From Jaltomata sinuosa (lineage: Eukaryota > Streptophyta > Magnoliopsida > Solanales > Solanaceae), in contig QJPP01001557.1 of the NCBI GenBank assembly GCA_003996215.1, positions 62,001 to 126,000 on the forward strand: a stretch of DNA of 64,000 nt, written 5' to 3'. The translations under genes and the position numbers were made by a program. This document shows positions 12,182-23,451 of this stretch, piece after piece. Below the pieces are notes generated by a model that ran no database searches, was not told the DNA's origin, and saw only the letters and a list, made by a program, of their open reading frames with translations. How positions within the stretch are numbered: the first letter of the stretch is position 1; each line of letters starts with the position of its first letter.

Positions 12182-15100
12182 TGTCATGACCCGATTTCTT
12201 GGTCATGATGGCACGTACAACCCCCTGTAGGTGAACCAATCCCCGTAGCCCAGGACAGTTAGTAATGGGCTACCATCTAACAAATAAGGGAACAAGACGA
12301 AGAGAATAGATAACAGGGATATAAATATATACATATGCGGAAACTAAACCAAACCCCAAGACCTGTTATCATAGTATAGAGCCAAAACTACATACATGGA
12401 GTGCAAACGATCCAAAACAATATATACAGATGTCTCTGAATGGTAATAGAGTACATGAAGCAAAAGATAAACTAAAGCTAAGCTCCGATCGCCAAGAGCT
12501 CACCCTCAGTCTGAAATAGTCCCCAACAGATCTCCAAGCACGAATCACAGTGATCTAACGGCGATGGCCCACGCTAGGATCTGCACTCAAAGATGCAGAG
12601 GGGTAGGGTGAGCACCAAATGCGAAGCATAAGGTACCCAGTAGGTATCATAGGCCGACTGGGCACATATAAGATAAAAGTGTAATAACAGACAAAATAGA
12701 AGCAAGCAGTCACAGAAATCAACGAAAGGTACACAGGAACTAGCCCAGAGGGAAATCAATAGAACCACATGTGAGGCCAGCAAGCAAAATATATACACCA
12801 TAGGCACAGGTGAAAGTAAGAAACAACGCACCTGGGGTCCTTGCAATAACAGTGTATACATAATAAGTTTACGAAATGGACGGTATACCGGTAACCTCAA
12901 GTATAAGAAGAGGGAAAGATTAATGATAGACATGCTAAGAGACATAAATCAAACTCAACTAATCATATCAATCTCAAATCCAGAAGCTAACAGTCTAGCA
13001 GCAACCAATTTCATATCTAACCGTAACAGGGAACAATTCCGTAAGTAAATAGCAAGAGTCTACCTACAGTCCCCCGGCCGCCCATACAACCGAAGAACAC
13101 AAACAAGTGAAAACAAACCCTCCGGCATCCCATACTACCGGAACATACAATCAACAAACAACAAACAAGGGTGGAGCCTCAAACAATGAATGATATGATG
13201 CATGAAGATCTCAAGTGAAATGGTATCTCTGTATGTACCTCCTCCGGTGCCGATCCAGCCCAGCAGGTAGGTTCCATGGAAGGACACTGCCCATATACCT
13301 CTACTCCACCGTATACCCTTCCTCCGGCACACGCAGCCCGGAGCCCCTGGCCCGGATGGCAAGGTCCATGGAGGTCCCTGACCCCATACTAAAACCTAGT
13401 ATCAAAACATATCGTCCGGAAGCAAGTTCGGGTTCAAGATAGAGACCCAGTCTCGAATATGCATGCCCAGACCTTGTCCAGGACTAAAGTAGTAGGAAAA
13501 ATATCTCAAAAAACCCTCCAAGGGTGCCCGGGCATAACCGGGTCTAAACAGTAGAAAGTCATCTCAGGTGCTCGGTCCGACCGAGGCTAAAAATCATCTC
13601 AAGTAGCAAGAAAACTCAACTAGTACCCCGGCCCTGCCGAGTCTAGCGTTAATCGTAAAACTGGTGTTTTAAAACATAATTTTACTTACTTTTACCCAAG
13701 AATATTCACAAGTTAAATCAAACGATTTCCAAATTATTTCCATCAAAAACGGGCCCCCCGGGCCATGCAAGGTTTAGAAAATAGTGTCCGTAGGCCCGAA
13801 GCCCAAACGGTAGTAAAACATGTATAAAACCTCTTTATATGCATGAAAATGGTATGATCAAACACAATAGCTGCCCAACAGCTCACAATCAACCTATCGA
13901 CCCTGCACAGGCCCACAACTACTCAGCAAGCATAACCAGCCTAGAAGGATAATTCTATGTCCGGGACTCGCGGACATTCCCAAAATCCCACCTTCTATGT
14001 TCCAGAGTCAACAAGGCCTTACAGGATCACAAGGGTAAATAAAATATATCGGCAAGTACTACAAGAAACGGAGGAACAAAAGTAGGCGGACATGAATAAA
14101 GTGGTCGAGGTCTGTGGTACCAACCTAATAACCCAACCCAAGGATGCCCATTAATACAATTTTATCCTATATATGCGGAGTCTAGGGAAAATAAACCGTA
14201 ACCTACCTGTCGTCCGATGACAAGCTCGAATCTCTCCGAAAAGAAGCTCCGAAACGAAATCAAACTTGAACTCGGGCTTGAATAACTTGACGTAGATAAT
14301 TGATTTTTCTTAATATCGCATCAAAATATTTTTCCACACCTAATTTCTTCAACCTATAAAGATACAATAGTAGTGGTATGCCTATATGCGTACAAGTGCC
14401 TATCCCTTTTGCTAAAGTCAGCAAAATATACATATATATATATGTACTGCCAACAAATAGTGCATTATGATGCAACCTCTCACCCTTAACTTGCTGGCCA
14501 CTTTCTCCACCTCCACGTGGAATGGAGGTGGCAACCAATATATTCACTTCCCAATATATATCTACTCGGGTATTGCATAAGTTCGTGGTAAAATAAATAT
14601 AGCTTTTTGAATATATCATAATTAATAGAAAATCATTTCAAATAAAACCTACTATATTATAATAATAATTTTGAACATCACTAAATTTACTATCTCCGTT
14701 AAAATATTACAATGTATAAAAACCTTATAAAATAAATACATATACAATTATATCGTAACAAAAATATTTTTCATAAACCAATAAAATATTTTAAAAAGGT
14801 AATGATAATATAACTTTTTACCAATTTCAACTTTCAAATAAAATATTTTCAAATACACGCGATGTTAATAAATTCTCAAACTTAGGCTCGCAATTCACCA
14901 ACGCACGATTTTGATACTCAAGAACTCTCTTGGAATCCTCCCTTATGTTTCCTCAGTGTTTCAGAACTGAAATGGCATTTTAAAACGTGAAGTGGAGGCT
15001 TTAAATCGGTTTTGACCCGACCCGGTTCGCGACCCGGTTCGCGACCCGGTTCGCAACCCGGTTCCTGCCAGACAGTCCGCGGTAAAACAGTCATAACCTT

Positions 15101-15430
15101 TTACTCCAAGATCCGTTGGACGTGAGGTTTTAGGTGTTGGAAACTAGACTCGTAGAACTTCGAATTGGTATTTCGGGGGACTTCTAACTCTTTATATATT
15201 GGGAGAAAAGCCTTGAGACATTTGACCCAAAGTTCAGAAAATTTATTAAAGAAACTTACGATAACTTTTGCCGACTTACTTGTCTTCAAAACTTATCATA
15301 CGACCAAACAAATGGACCCGACACCGAACTACCGGTCCCAACAAGCCTTAAATGACTTGGGACTGCTACAAACAAGCTCTAACAATTCGAGAAAAATGTA
15401 TACGTGGAAATAACCGGATGAGTCATAACA
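12182..15430 (-). repeat. Element T 5' LTR
   Basis: TGTCATGACCCG to GAGTCATAACA on the plus strand, the 5' LTR in element orientation. It differs from the 3' LTR by scattered substitutions and a ~25-base extra segment near 13757-13782. It has four rather than three copies of a 12-bp unit, GACCCGGTTCGC (15016-15064). A minus-strand TATA-like site lies at about 13831-13840. Confidence 0.92.
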
Positions 15431-16134
15431 GTTGGGATGATCACCTAACTCTCATAGAGTTTGCCTATAACAATAGCTTTCATTCCAATATTCAGATGGC
15501 CTCTTATGAGGCACTTTATGGGCGTAGATGCAAGTCACTGGTTGGTTGGTTTGAAGTAGGTAAAGAAACCTTGGTTGGACCAGATTCGGTACATGAGGCT
15601 ATGGAGAAAGTTTAACTAATCAGAGAAAGATTGAAAACAGCTCAAAGTCGTCAGAAGTCCTATGCAGATGTGAGGAGAAGGGACTTAGAGTTCGAGATCG
15701 ATGATTGGGTTTTCTTGAAGATGTCACCCATGAAGGGTGTAATGAGATTTGGCAAGAAAGGAAAGCTCAGTCCCCGATATGTAGGTCCTTACAGAATCTC
15801 GAAGAGGATTGGTAATGTGGCCTATGAGTTAGAGTTGCCAACAGAACTAGCAGCGGTCCATCCGGTCATTCACATTTCTTTGTTAAAGTAATGTGTTGGT
15901 AATCTGACATCGATAGTGCCTTTAGAGAGTGTGGTTGTGAAGGATAGCCTCACCTATGAGGAGGTTACAGTTGAGATTCTTGACCGTCAGGTTCGTAGGT
16001 TAAGAAATAAGGAGGTCCCTTCAGTAAAAGTTTTGTAGAGGAATCAATCTGTAGAGGGAGATACTTGGGAAGCAGAAGCAGCCATGATGGCCAAGTACCC
16101 TCACCTCTTTTCTTCCGATTCAGTTTCAGCTTGA
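15431..16134 (+). pseudogene. Array A first unit: integrase C-terminal half and chromodomain
   Basis: Continues the integrase broken at 3807. It runs from DDHLTLIEFAYNNSFHS through YEALYGRRC and SPMKGVMRFG to VEILDRQVRRLRNKEV and WEAEAAMMAKYPHLF, ending at a TGA (16132-16134). Premature stops lie at about 15613, 15889-15891 (LLK-stop) and 16036-16038 (KVL-stop). The last two recur in the second unit at 22982-22984 and 23129-23131. The 16135-16358 stretch is the non-coding 3' leader, ending in the purine-rich AAGGGGAGATAT before the middle LTR. Confidence 0.9.
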
Positions 16135-16358
16135 GGTAATAGTTCCTCTCCAGTATCTCAGTTTACTCTTGTGTAATTCAGTCACAGTACCTTGTTCCCT
16201 CAGTTATCCTTGTCTTTCAGCATATTTTCATGTTCATGGAACTCAGTTCAGTTAGATATTAGTTTCTGGTACTCAGTTGGTAGGGATTGCAACTCTTTCC
16301 CTCCAGACTCAGCTTGTTTAGTCTTCATTCAAGGATGAATGATCCCAAGGGGAGATAT

Positions 16359-18394
16359 TGTAACACTCTAGAACTTCCAGCCCAAACTTAGCTCAGAAAA
16401 CCAAAAGAAAAATATTTTTTCTAACTGTCAGCAAGAGTCATTGAACCCATGACCCGTGGAAGTTTCCACGAGTCGTGGACTGGATACATGGGATCAGATC
16501 AGAGAACTGACAATTTCTCTGAGAACCACAATTGGGTTCTATGGACCATGGAAGTATCAACGAGCCATGAACCCAAGTCGTGGAACCAGACCTGAAGCCA
16601 ACCATTTTCTTTGAGAACCACGAATGGATCCTACGGACCGTGGAAGGTTCCACGGGTCATGAACCCAAGTCATGGGACTCATACCCGCAGCTAGACAAAA
16701 AGGGCCAGGAACCACAATAGGGTTCCATGAGCCGTGGAAGTTTTCACGAGTCATGGAACCCATTCATGAAACCCGAGTCGCGAATTTTAGTAGTTTTCTT
16801 TTAAATTTTCCCAGGGGCATTCCAGACTTTTCCTACCTCTTTTAATGCCTACGCTACATTCTTTTGACTACTCTAAGCCTAATTAATTATTCAAAAACTA
16901 CCTAAAACCTCTATTCTCCTAAATATCATCAGAATTAGAAAGAAAAAAAAGAGAAAGAGGCGAATGTTTTCTCTCAAGAACAGGTAGAGGTCTTCTTCAA
17001 GTTCAGCCCCGAAATCCAAAGGATTTCTTTGTAGTTTCTTCTCCAGGTATGTGGGATTTCACTAGTGGGTTCCTTTCACCCATTAGGTCCCTAGAATTCA
17101 GCCAATTCTTCAGTGCTTGATGAATTTGTTCAGACCTAGGGTTCCACAATCTTAGGGATTTATTATAATTCAAATTCTACTGCTTTTATTGATATCTATT
17201 TCATGTTTCTTGGAGAATTAGCATAGTCATGTATGGAGCTCAGAAACCATAGCTTGTGTAAATTTCAGTATCTCATAGATTATGATTGCTAGGAACATTA
17301 GTCAGACAATCATGCTTCAGAATTTGAATGCCATATCTTTCAGTATTTGTATGTTGCATTCTCAGATTATATCAGTGTTTTGAGCTATCCAGTGCTATCG
17401 TTGCATTGTTATCTTTATATTCAGTTGGGAGTAAACTTAGCACCGAGCGGATGAAGGGATGAAGGCTCACCTACTAGTTCAGGCTGAGACCTTTAGTAGC
17501 AATCCCTGAGTCCCAAAACTAGGGCACCACCGTAGGTTCTAAAAGGGTCACCCATCAGATTAGGCTTGACACCCTTGTCCCTTATGGACAACAGTTAGTG
17601 GATCCACGTCAGACTTGTTCATACCCTTGGCAAGGTATGAACACCCATCCATCCAGGGTTACAAGTTGGCCCCAAAGTTAGCTCAGCTTGGGGTATATTG
17701 GTTAATAGTATCTCCCACAGTCAGGCTCATGTTGCAATGACCATGTACTCAGTATTTATATCAGAATTCAGTCAACATGTTATATTTATGATTTGTACTT
17801 GGTCATTCTATCCAGCTAGCTTTTAGTATATGCTTGTATATATATACTTCCATGTTCGGATTCCTATATTGTTCAGTACAGTACCTATCCCGCATTCTCA
17901 GTACATTCAAAGTACTGACGCATAATTTTGTGCTACATCATCGTATGATGTAGGTTCAGGCGTTCAGTATCCAAATTGCGCTTAGTTCGACTACATGTTA
18001 TACTCATCAGCTTCATTGGTGAGTCCTCATACATAGAGGACGAGAGACATGCTTTATTTTTCAGTCTTCTTATTGCAGTTTTCAGATTGTTAGAGTTAGT
18101 TGGGGGTATGTCCCATCAACTCATATCAGTTAGAGGCTTTTAGACATAGACTAGATTCAGATTGAGTTGTTAGTGTTATTTTTCAGACTTTATTGTACTC
18201 TTTTATATATTTTATATACTCAGACATATTTGGGTTTTTCCCCACTTTAGACATTAAACTATTTTTTTCAGCTTCCGTATAATATATTCTTTTAACGTGA
18301 GATTGTATAGATATGCCATGTCATGGGTTAGCTTGGGGTCACTTATGACATTGAGCACCGTGTTGTGTCTAGGGGGTAGCCTCTGGGTGTGAAA
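16359..18394 (+). repeat. Array A middle LTR (shared)
   Basis: TGTAACACTCTAGAAC to about GGTGTGAAA, preceded by CCCAAGGGGAGATAT and followed by a primer site. It therefore serves both as 3' LTR of the first unit and as 5' LTR of the second. Its terminal CA has mutated to AA. The 5' part has short inverted repeats such as CCGTGGAAGGTTCCACGG (16638-16655). The 3' part holds the AT-rich TTTTATATATTTTATA region (about 18202), a possible promoter. Confidence 0.9.
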
Positions 18395-18398
18395 AAAT

Positions 18399-18410
18399 TG
18401 GTATTCGAGC
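18399..18410 (+). other. Array A second-unit primer binding site
   Basis: TGGTATTCGAGC follows the middle LTR by four bases. It differs from the initiator tRNA-Met site TGGTATCAGAGC by two bases. The leader from 18411 to 18610 shows no coding features. Confidence 0.8.
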
Positions 18411-18610
18411 ATCAGGTTTAAGTGTCCTAGGGTGTCTAAAAGTCGCGTCAAGTAGAGTCTTCTTCATGGGTGTGAAGCACGCCACACTTATGGGGGAGGA
18501 GCTATGAGATGTTACTAGGAACAACTTCCCTTCTTTGTTTTCAAGCTCGTGCTATAGAGTATGAACTCTATTTAATCTCCTTCTAACTTATGCTCTTCGT
18601 ATTTAAGAAA

Positions 18611-19660
18611 ATGCCTCCTAGAAGAGCTAATACCAGAAATCTGCTAGCACCAGCAGCTCTAGCAGACCCATTGAATGAGAAAGTCATGCATGCCGAATTC
18701 AGGGCTGCTTTCCAAGTGCTTGCTTAAGCCATGACCGCCCAGGTCAATCAGCAGGTTGCGGCACCAATTCCATGTCAAACTAATACAGCTGCAACAAGGA
18801 TAGGGATTTCACTCGAATGAACCCTCCGAAATTTCATGGGTCCAAATCAAAAGAGGATCCACAAGAGTTTCTTGATGATATCCAGAAGGTGACTGAAATT
18901 ATGGGTGTCACTCCAGTCGAGAGTGCAGACTTAGCCGCCTATCAGTTGAAGGGAGTGGTTTACACTTGGTACCAGCAGTGGAAGGAGTATCGCTGTGCAA
19001 ATGCAGGACCAGTGGATTGGAACCAGTTCAAGACTGCTTTTCTGGACCAGTTCTTCCCACTTGAGTTCAGGGAAGCCAAGGTCCTGGAATTTATCAACTT
19101 AAAGCAGAATGATATGAGCGTGAGGGAGTATGCGCTCAAGTTCACACAGCTGTCTAAGTATGCCCCAATGATAGTAGCGGACTCCAGAGCTCGTATGAGC
19201 AAGTTCATGTCTGGTGTGTCCGATGATGTGGTCAAGGAATGCAAGAAGGCCATGCTTATTAAGGATATGGACATCTCCAAGTTGGTTACTTATGCTCAAC
19301 AGATTGAGGAGGAGAAAATCAAGGAAAGGGGAGGAGATAGTAAGAGGGCTAGGACAGGCGACTTTAGATACTCTCAACAGAGGTCAGAGGGTGGCAATCA
19401 CTCTCATTTTCGTCAGAAGAATTCAGCTTCAGCTCCATCTTCTGCCAGTGCCCCAGTGCCTAAATTCAAGAAGGATCGATAGGATAGAGCGTCTATCTCT
19501 AAGTTCCAAGGTACAATTACTAGCGGGTGCACCCATCCAATGAGTAAGAAGTGTGGTAAGAACCATCAGGGTGAGTGCATGACAGGTAGTAGAAATTGCT
19601 TTGGGTGTGGTAAGACAGGCCACAGGATAAAAGAGTGCCCTAAAAATTCTTAGAAGGGCA
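18611..19660 (+). pseudogene. Array A second unit: gag
   Basis: Starts MPPRRANTRN at 18611, the same start as in E2. A stop at 18725-18727 and a frame change near 18800 separate the N-terminus from the open capsid stretch (18817-19482: MNPPKFHGSK, AAYQLKGVVYTWYQQW, FLDQFFPLEFREAK, VTYAQQIEEEK). After a stop at 19480-19482 the frame continues through two knuckle-like blocks, CGKNHQGEC and CFGCGKTGHRIKEC. Particle-forming, RNA-binding protein of the element. At least three nonsense or frame changes make it a pseudogene. Confidence 0.9.
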
Positions 19661-21450
19661 GGGATACTTGTTCGAAGAATTAGGCCAGCTCTGTAGTAGC
19701 TCTAGCAGGTCGCGCCACTCAACAGGGTGCCTCATCTGGTATAGGTAGTGGTCAGTGCCACAATAGGTTGTATGCCCTTCAAACACGACATGACCAGGAG
19801 AATTTTCTCGATATGGTCATGGGTACGTTATAAGTCTTTTACTTAGATGTCTATACTTTGTTAGACCCAGGGGCTACACTTTCTTTTGTAACTCCTTATA
19901 TAGCAGTGAATTTCGGTGTCAGTCTAGAAACCCTCCCAGAACCCTTCTCAATCTCTACTCCAGTTGGTGACCCAATTGTATCTAGATGGGTATACAAAAA
20001 TTGCCCTGTCATAGTTTCCCATAAAGTCACCCCAGTTGATCTAGTAGAGTTAGAAATGACTGATTTCAATGTTATTCTAGGCATGGATTGGTTACATTCT
20101 TGTTATGCCTCAGTTGATTGTAGAACTAGGGTCATTCAGTTTCAGTTTCCAAATGAGCCAGTCTTAGAATGGAAGGGTAGTAACTCAGTGCTTGTAGGTC
20201 AATTCATCTCCTACCTTAAGGCCAGGAAGATTATTTCCAAAGGGTATGTCTATCATCATGTTCGGGTTAAGGATTCACACTCTGAGACCCCAACTCTCGA
20301 GTCTATTCCAGTGGTGAATGAATTTCCAAAAGTGTTCCCAGAAGATCTTCCCAGAGTTCCTCCCAAAAGGGAGATCGACTTTGGAATAGATCTCCTTCCA
20401 GATACCCAGCCTATTTTGATTCCTCCTAACAGAATGGCTCCAGCTGAGCTTAAGGAATTGAAAGAGCAGTTGAAAGACCTTTTAGATAAGGGCTTTATTA
20501 GACCCAGCATCTCTCCATGGGGTGCTGTTATATTGTTCGTGCGTAAGAAAGATAGTTCTCTCAGGATGTGCATTAACTACCGCCAGTTAAACAAAGTCAC
20601 AATCAAGAATAAATATCCCATCCCCAGGATTGATGACTTGTTCGACCAGCTTCAAGGTGCTAGTTGCTTTTCTAAGATAGATCTCAGATCCGGCTATTAT
20701 CAGCTCAGAGTCAGCGATAGTGACATCCCAAAGATAGCCTTCAGGACTCGGTATGGTCACTATGAATTTGTTGTTATGTTTTTTGGACTAACCAATGCTC
20801 CTGTAGCTTTCATGGACTTAATGAACAGGGTGTTCAAACAGTATTTGGACTTGTTTATCATTGTCTTCATTGATGATATCCTTTTGTATTCTCGAAATGA
20901 GGAGGAGCATGTGAATGATCTGAGGGTCGTTCTGCAGAATCTCAAGGACCGCCAATTATTCGCCAGATTTAGTAAGTGTGAGTTCTGGTTGAAATCAGTT
21001 TCTTTCCTTGGTCATGTGGTATCCAGCGAAGGGATCCGAGTGGATTCTCAGAAAATTAAGGCAGTAAAGCACTGGCCCAGATGCACCTCTTCGACTGATA
21101 TCAGAAGTTTCTTAGGTTTGGTCGATTACTATAGGAGGTTTGTTAAAGGTTTTTCATCCATAGATGCCCCATTGACCAAGTTGACTCAAAAGAAGGTCAA
21201 GTTTCAATGGTCAGATGAGTGTGAGAAAAGTTTCTTAAAACTGAAGACCAGGTTGACTACAGCTCTGGTCTTGACTCTACCAGAGGGTTCAGGTGGTTAT
21301 GTGGTTTATTACGATGTGTCTAGGGTGGGCCTAGGTTGTGTTATTATGCATCAGGGTAAGGTCATAGCTTATTTTCCAGACAGCTTAAGGCCCATGAGAA
21401 GAACTACCCGACTCATAACCTCGAGCTTACAGCAGTTGTGTTTTCCCTAA
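19661..21450 (+). pseudogene. Array A second unit: protease, reverse transcriptase, RNase H start
   Basis: The longest open stretch of the array (530 residues from 19858). Protease has LDPGATLSFVTPY and MDWLHSCYASVDC. The linker is followed by REIDFGIDLLPD and NRMAPAELKELKEQL. RT has GFIRPSISPWG, MCINYRQLNK, IDLRSGYYQL, the intact catalytic FIDDILLYS (about 20865-20890), and FSKCEFWLKSVSFLGH. RNase H begins (YYDVSRVGLGCVIMHQGKVIAY), then the frame slips near 21370 where ASRQLK would follow. Odd residue: the usual VYCDAS is VYYDVS. A stop near 19830 separates this part from gag. Confidence 0.92.
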
Positions 21451-22157
21451 AGATTTGGAGACAATACTTGTATGGTGTTCATGTTGATGTGTTCACAGAT
21501 CATAAGAGCCTCCAGTATGTGTTCACCCAGAAAGAGCTGAAACTTCATCAGAGGAGATGGCCTGAGTTCCTCAAAGACTATGATATAAATGTGCTCTACC
21601 ATCTGGGTAAGGCCAATGTAGTGGCTGACTCTCTCAGCAGACTGTCTATGGGTAGCGTGTCACATTTTGAGGAAGAGAAGAAAGAATTAGCCAGAGATAT
21701 TCACCGGCTTGTTTGCTTAGGAGTTTGCCTTATGGACACGTCTGATAGTGGTATGTTAATCCATAATGGATCAGAATCTTCTTTGGTAGCGGAGGTTAAG
21801 GAGAAACATGATAGTGACCCTATATTACTTCAGCTGAAGGATGCAGTTCATCAGCAGAGAGTTGAGGTTTTCTCCCAAGGGGGAGATGGTGTACTTTGTT
21901 ATCAGGGTCACTTATATGTTCCTAAGGTGGGTGAGTTGAGGCAGAAGATCCTTACAGAAGCCCATAATTACATATACTCCATTCACCTCGGTGACACTAA
22001 GATGTACCGTGATCTACATAAAGTCTATTGGTGGAACGACATGAAGAGGGACATTGCAGATTTTGTAGCTAAGTGTCCCAATTGTCAGCAGGTTAAGGTA
22101 GAACATCAGAAACTAGGAGGTGTGACTCAGGAGATTAGAATTCCTACTTGGAAGTAG
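21438..22157 (+). pseudogene. Array A second unit: RNase H remainder and integrase zinc domain
   Basis: After the frame change, RNase H continues with FSLKIWRQYLYGVHVDVFTDHKSLQYV and KANVVADSLSRL. A tether region follows (VCLMDTSDSG, SDPILLQLKDAVHQQRVEV), then the integrase HHCC zinc domain (HLGDTKMYRDLHKVYWW to CPNCQQ). The first His-region reads IHLGD instead of IHPGD. It ends at TAG 22155-22157, a Trp-to-stop change inside the conserved PTWKWE. Confidence 0.9.
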
Positions 22158-23227
22158 GAAGTGGTCAACATGGATTTCATTACGGGCTTACCTCGTACTC
22201 GCAGACAACATGACTCTATTTGGGTGATAGTTGATAGAGTCACTAAGTCAACTCACTTCTTGGTTGTCAAGACTACAAATTCAGCGGAGGATTATACCAG
22301 GCTCTACATCATCAAGACAGTCAGGTTGAATGGGGTTACCTTGTATATCATCTCAGATAGAGGTCCTCAGTTCACATCTCATTTCTGGAGATCGTTTCAG
22401 AAAGGTCTTGGTACTTAGGTGAATCTTAGCACAATTTTTCATCCTCAGACGGATGGTCAGGCCAAGCATACCATTCAGACCATAGAGGACATATTGAGAG
22501 ATTTACTGATCGATTTCAAGGGTAGTTGGGATGATCACCTACCTCTCATAAAGTTTGCCTATAACAATAGCTTCCATTCCAATATCAGATGGCCTCTTAT
22601 GAGGCACTTTATGGGCGTAGATGCAAGTCACTAGTTGGTTGGTTTGAAGTAGGTGAATCAACCTTGGTTGGACCATATTTGGTACATGAGGTTATGGAGA
22701 AAGTTTGGCTAATAAGAGAAAGATTGAAAATAGCTCAAAGTCGTTAGAAGTCCTATGCAGATGTGAGGAGAAGGGACTTAGAGTTCGAGATCGATGATTG
22801 GGTTTTCTTGAAGATGTCACCCATGAAGGGTGTAATGAGATTTGGCAATAAAGGAAAGCTTAGTCCACGATATGTAGGTCCTTACAGAATCTCGAAGAGG
22901 ATTGGTAATGTGGCCTATGAGTTAGAGTTGCCAACAGAACTAGCAGCGGTCTATCCGGTCTTTCACATTTCTTTGTTAAAGTAATGTGTTGGTAATCCTA
23001 CATCGATAGTGCCTTTAGAGAGTGTGGTTGTGAAGGATAACCTCACCTATGAGGAGGTTCCAGTTGAGATTCTTGACCGTCAGGTTCGTAGGTTGATAAA
23101 TAAGGAGGTCCCTTCAGTAAAAGTTTTGTAGAGTAATCAATCTGTAGAGGGAGATACTTGGGAAGCAGAAGCAGCCATGATGGCCAAGTACCCTCACCTC
23201 TTTTCTTCCGATTCAGTTTCAGCTTGA
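22158..23227 (+). pseudogene. Array A second unit: integrase core, C-terminus and chromodomain
   Basis: Catalytic core: MDFITGLPRTRRQHDSIWV, then ISDRGPQFTS, then HPQTDGQAKHT, so the first two Asp positions are visible. It is followed by SPMKGVMRFGNKGK, GPYRISKRIG, ELPTELAAVYPVFHISLLK and the chromodomain-type tail ending PHLFSSDSVSA before TGA (23225-23227). Stops at 22416-22418, 22982-22984 and 23129-23131 are shared with the first unit. Others, such as the one near 22746, are private. The stretch 23228-23437 is untranslated. Confidence 0.9.
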
Positions 23228-23437
23228 GGTAATAGTTCCTCTCCAGTATCTCAGTTTACTCTTGTGTAATTCAGTCTCAGTACCTTGTTCCCTCAGTTAT
23301 CCTTGCATTTCAGCATATTTGCATGTTCATGGAACTCAGTTTAGTTAGATATCAGTTTCAGGTACTCAGTTGGTAGGGATTGCAACTCTTTCCCTCCAGA
23401 CTCAGCTTGTTTAGTCTTCATTCGAGGATGAATGATC

Positions 23438-23451
23438 CCAAGGGGAGATAT
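23438..23451 (+). other. Array A polypurine tract
   Basis: CCAAGGGGAGATAT directly before the terminal LTR; the same tract precedes the middle LTR and, inverted, the E2 3' LTR. It is the expected primer for plus-strand cDNA synthesis. Confidence 0.85.

Larger units (their letters stand above)
3808..15430 (-). mobile_element. Element T: near-complete Tekay/Del-like chromovirus, 11.6 kb
   Basis: A Ty3/gypsy LTR retrotransposon in minus orientation with two very similar LTRs (3808-7018 and 12182-15430), both starting TG and ending CA on the plus strand. It has a primer site for initiator tRNA-Met, a polypurine-type stretch, and gag-protease-RT-RNase H-integrase-chromodomain in that order. The 5-bp duplication GTTGG (3803-3807 and 15431-15435) is exact and sits inside an integrase reading frame that resumes on both sides. 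Few differences between the LTRs and long open stretches make it one of the younger insertions. Stops and frameshifts mean it cannot encode a complete polyprotein. LTRs of ~3.2 kb are large even for Tekay/Del. Confidence 0.93.

Noticed and set aside
15165..15413. Open frame linking the T LTR end to the next integrase
   Set aside because: It crosses the T/GTTGG boundary by chance; the two sides belong to different elements.
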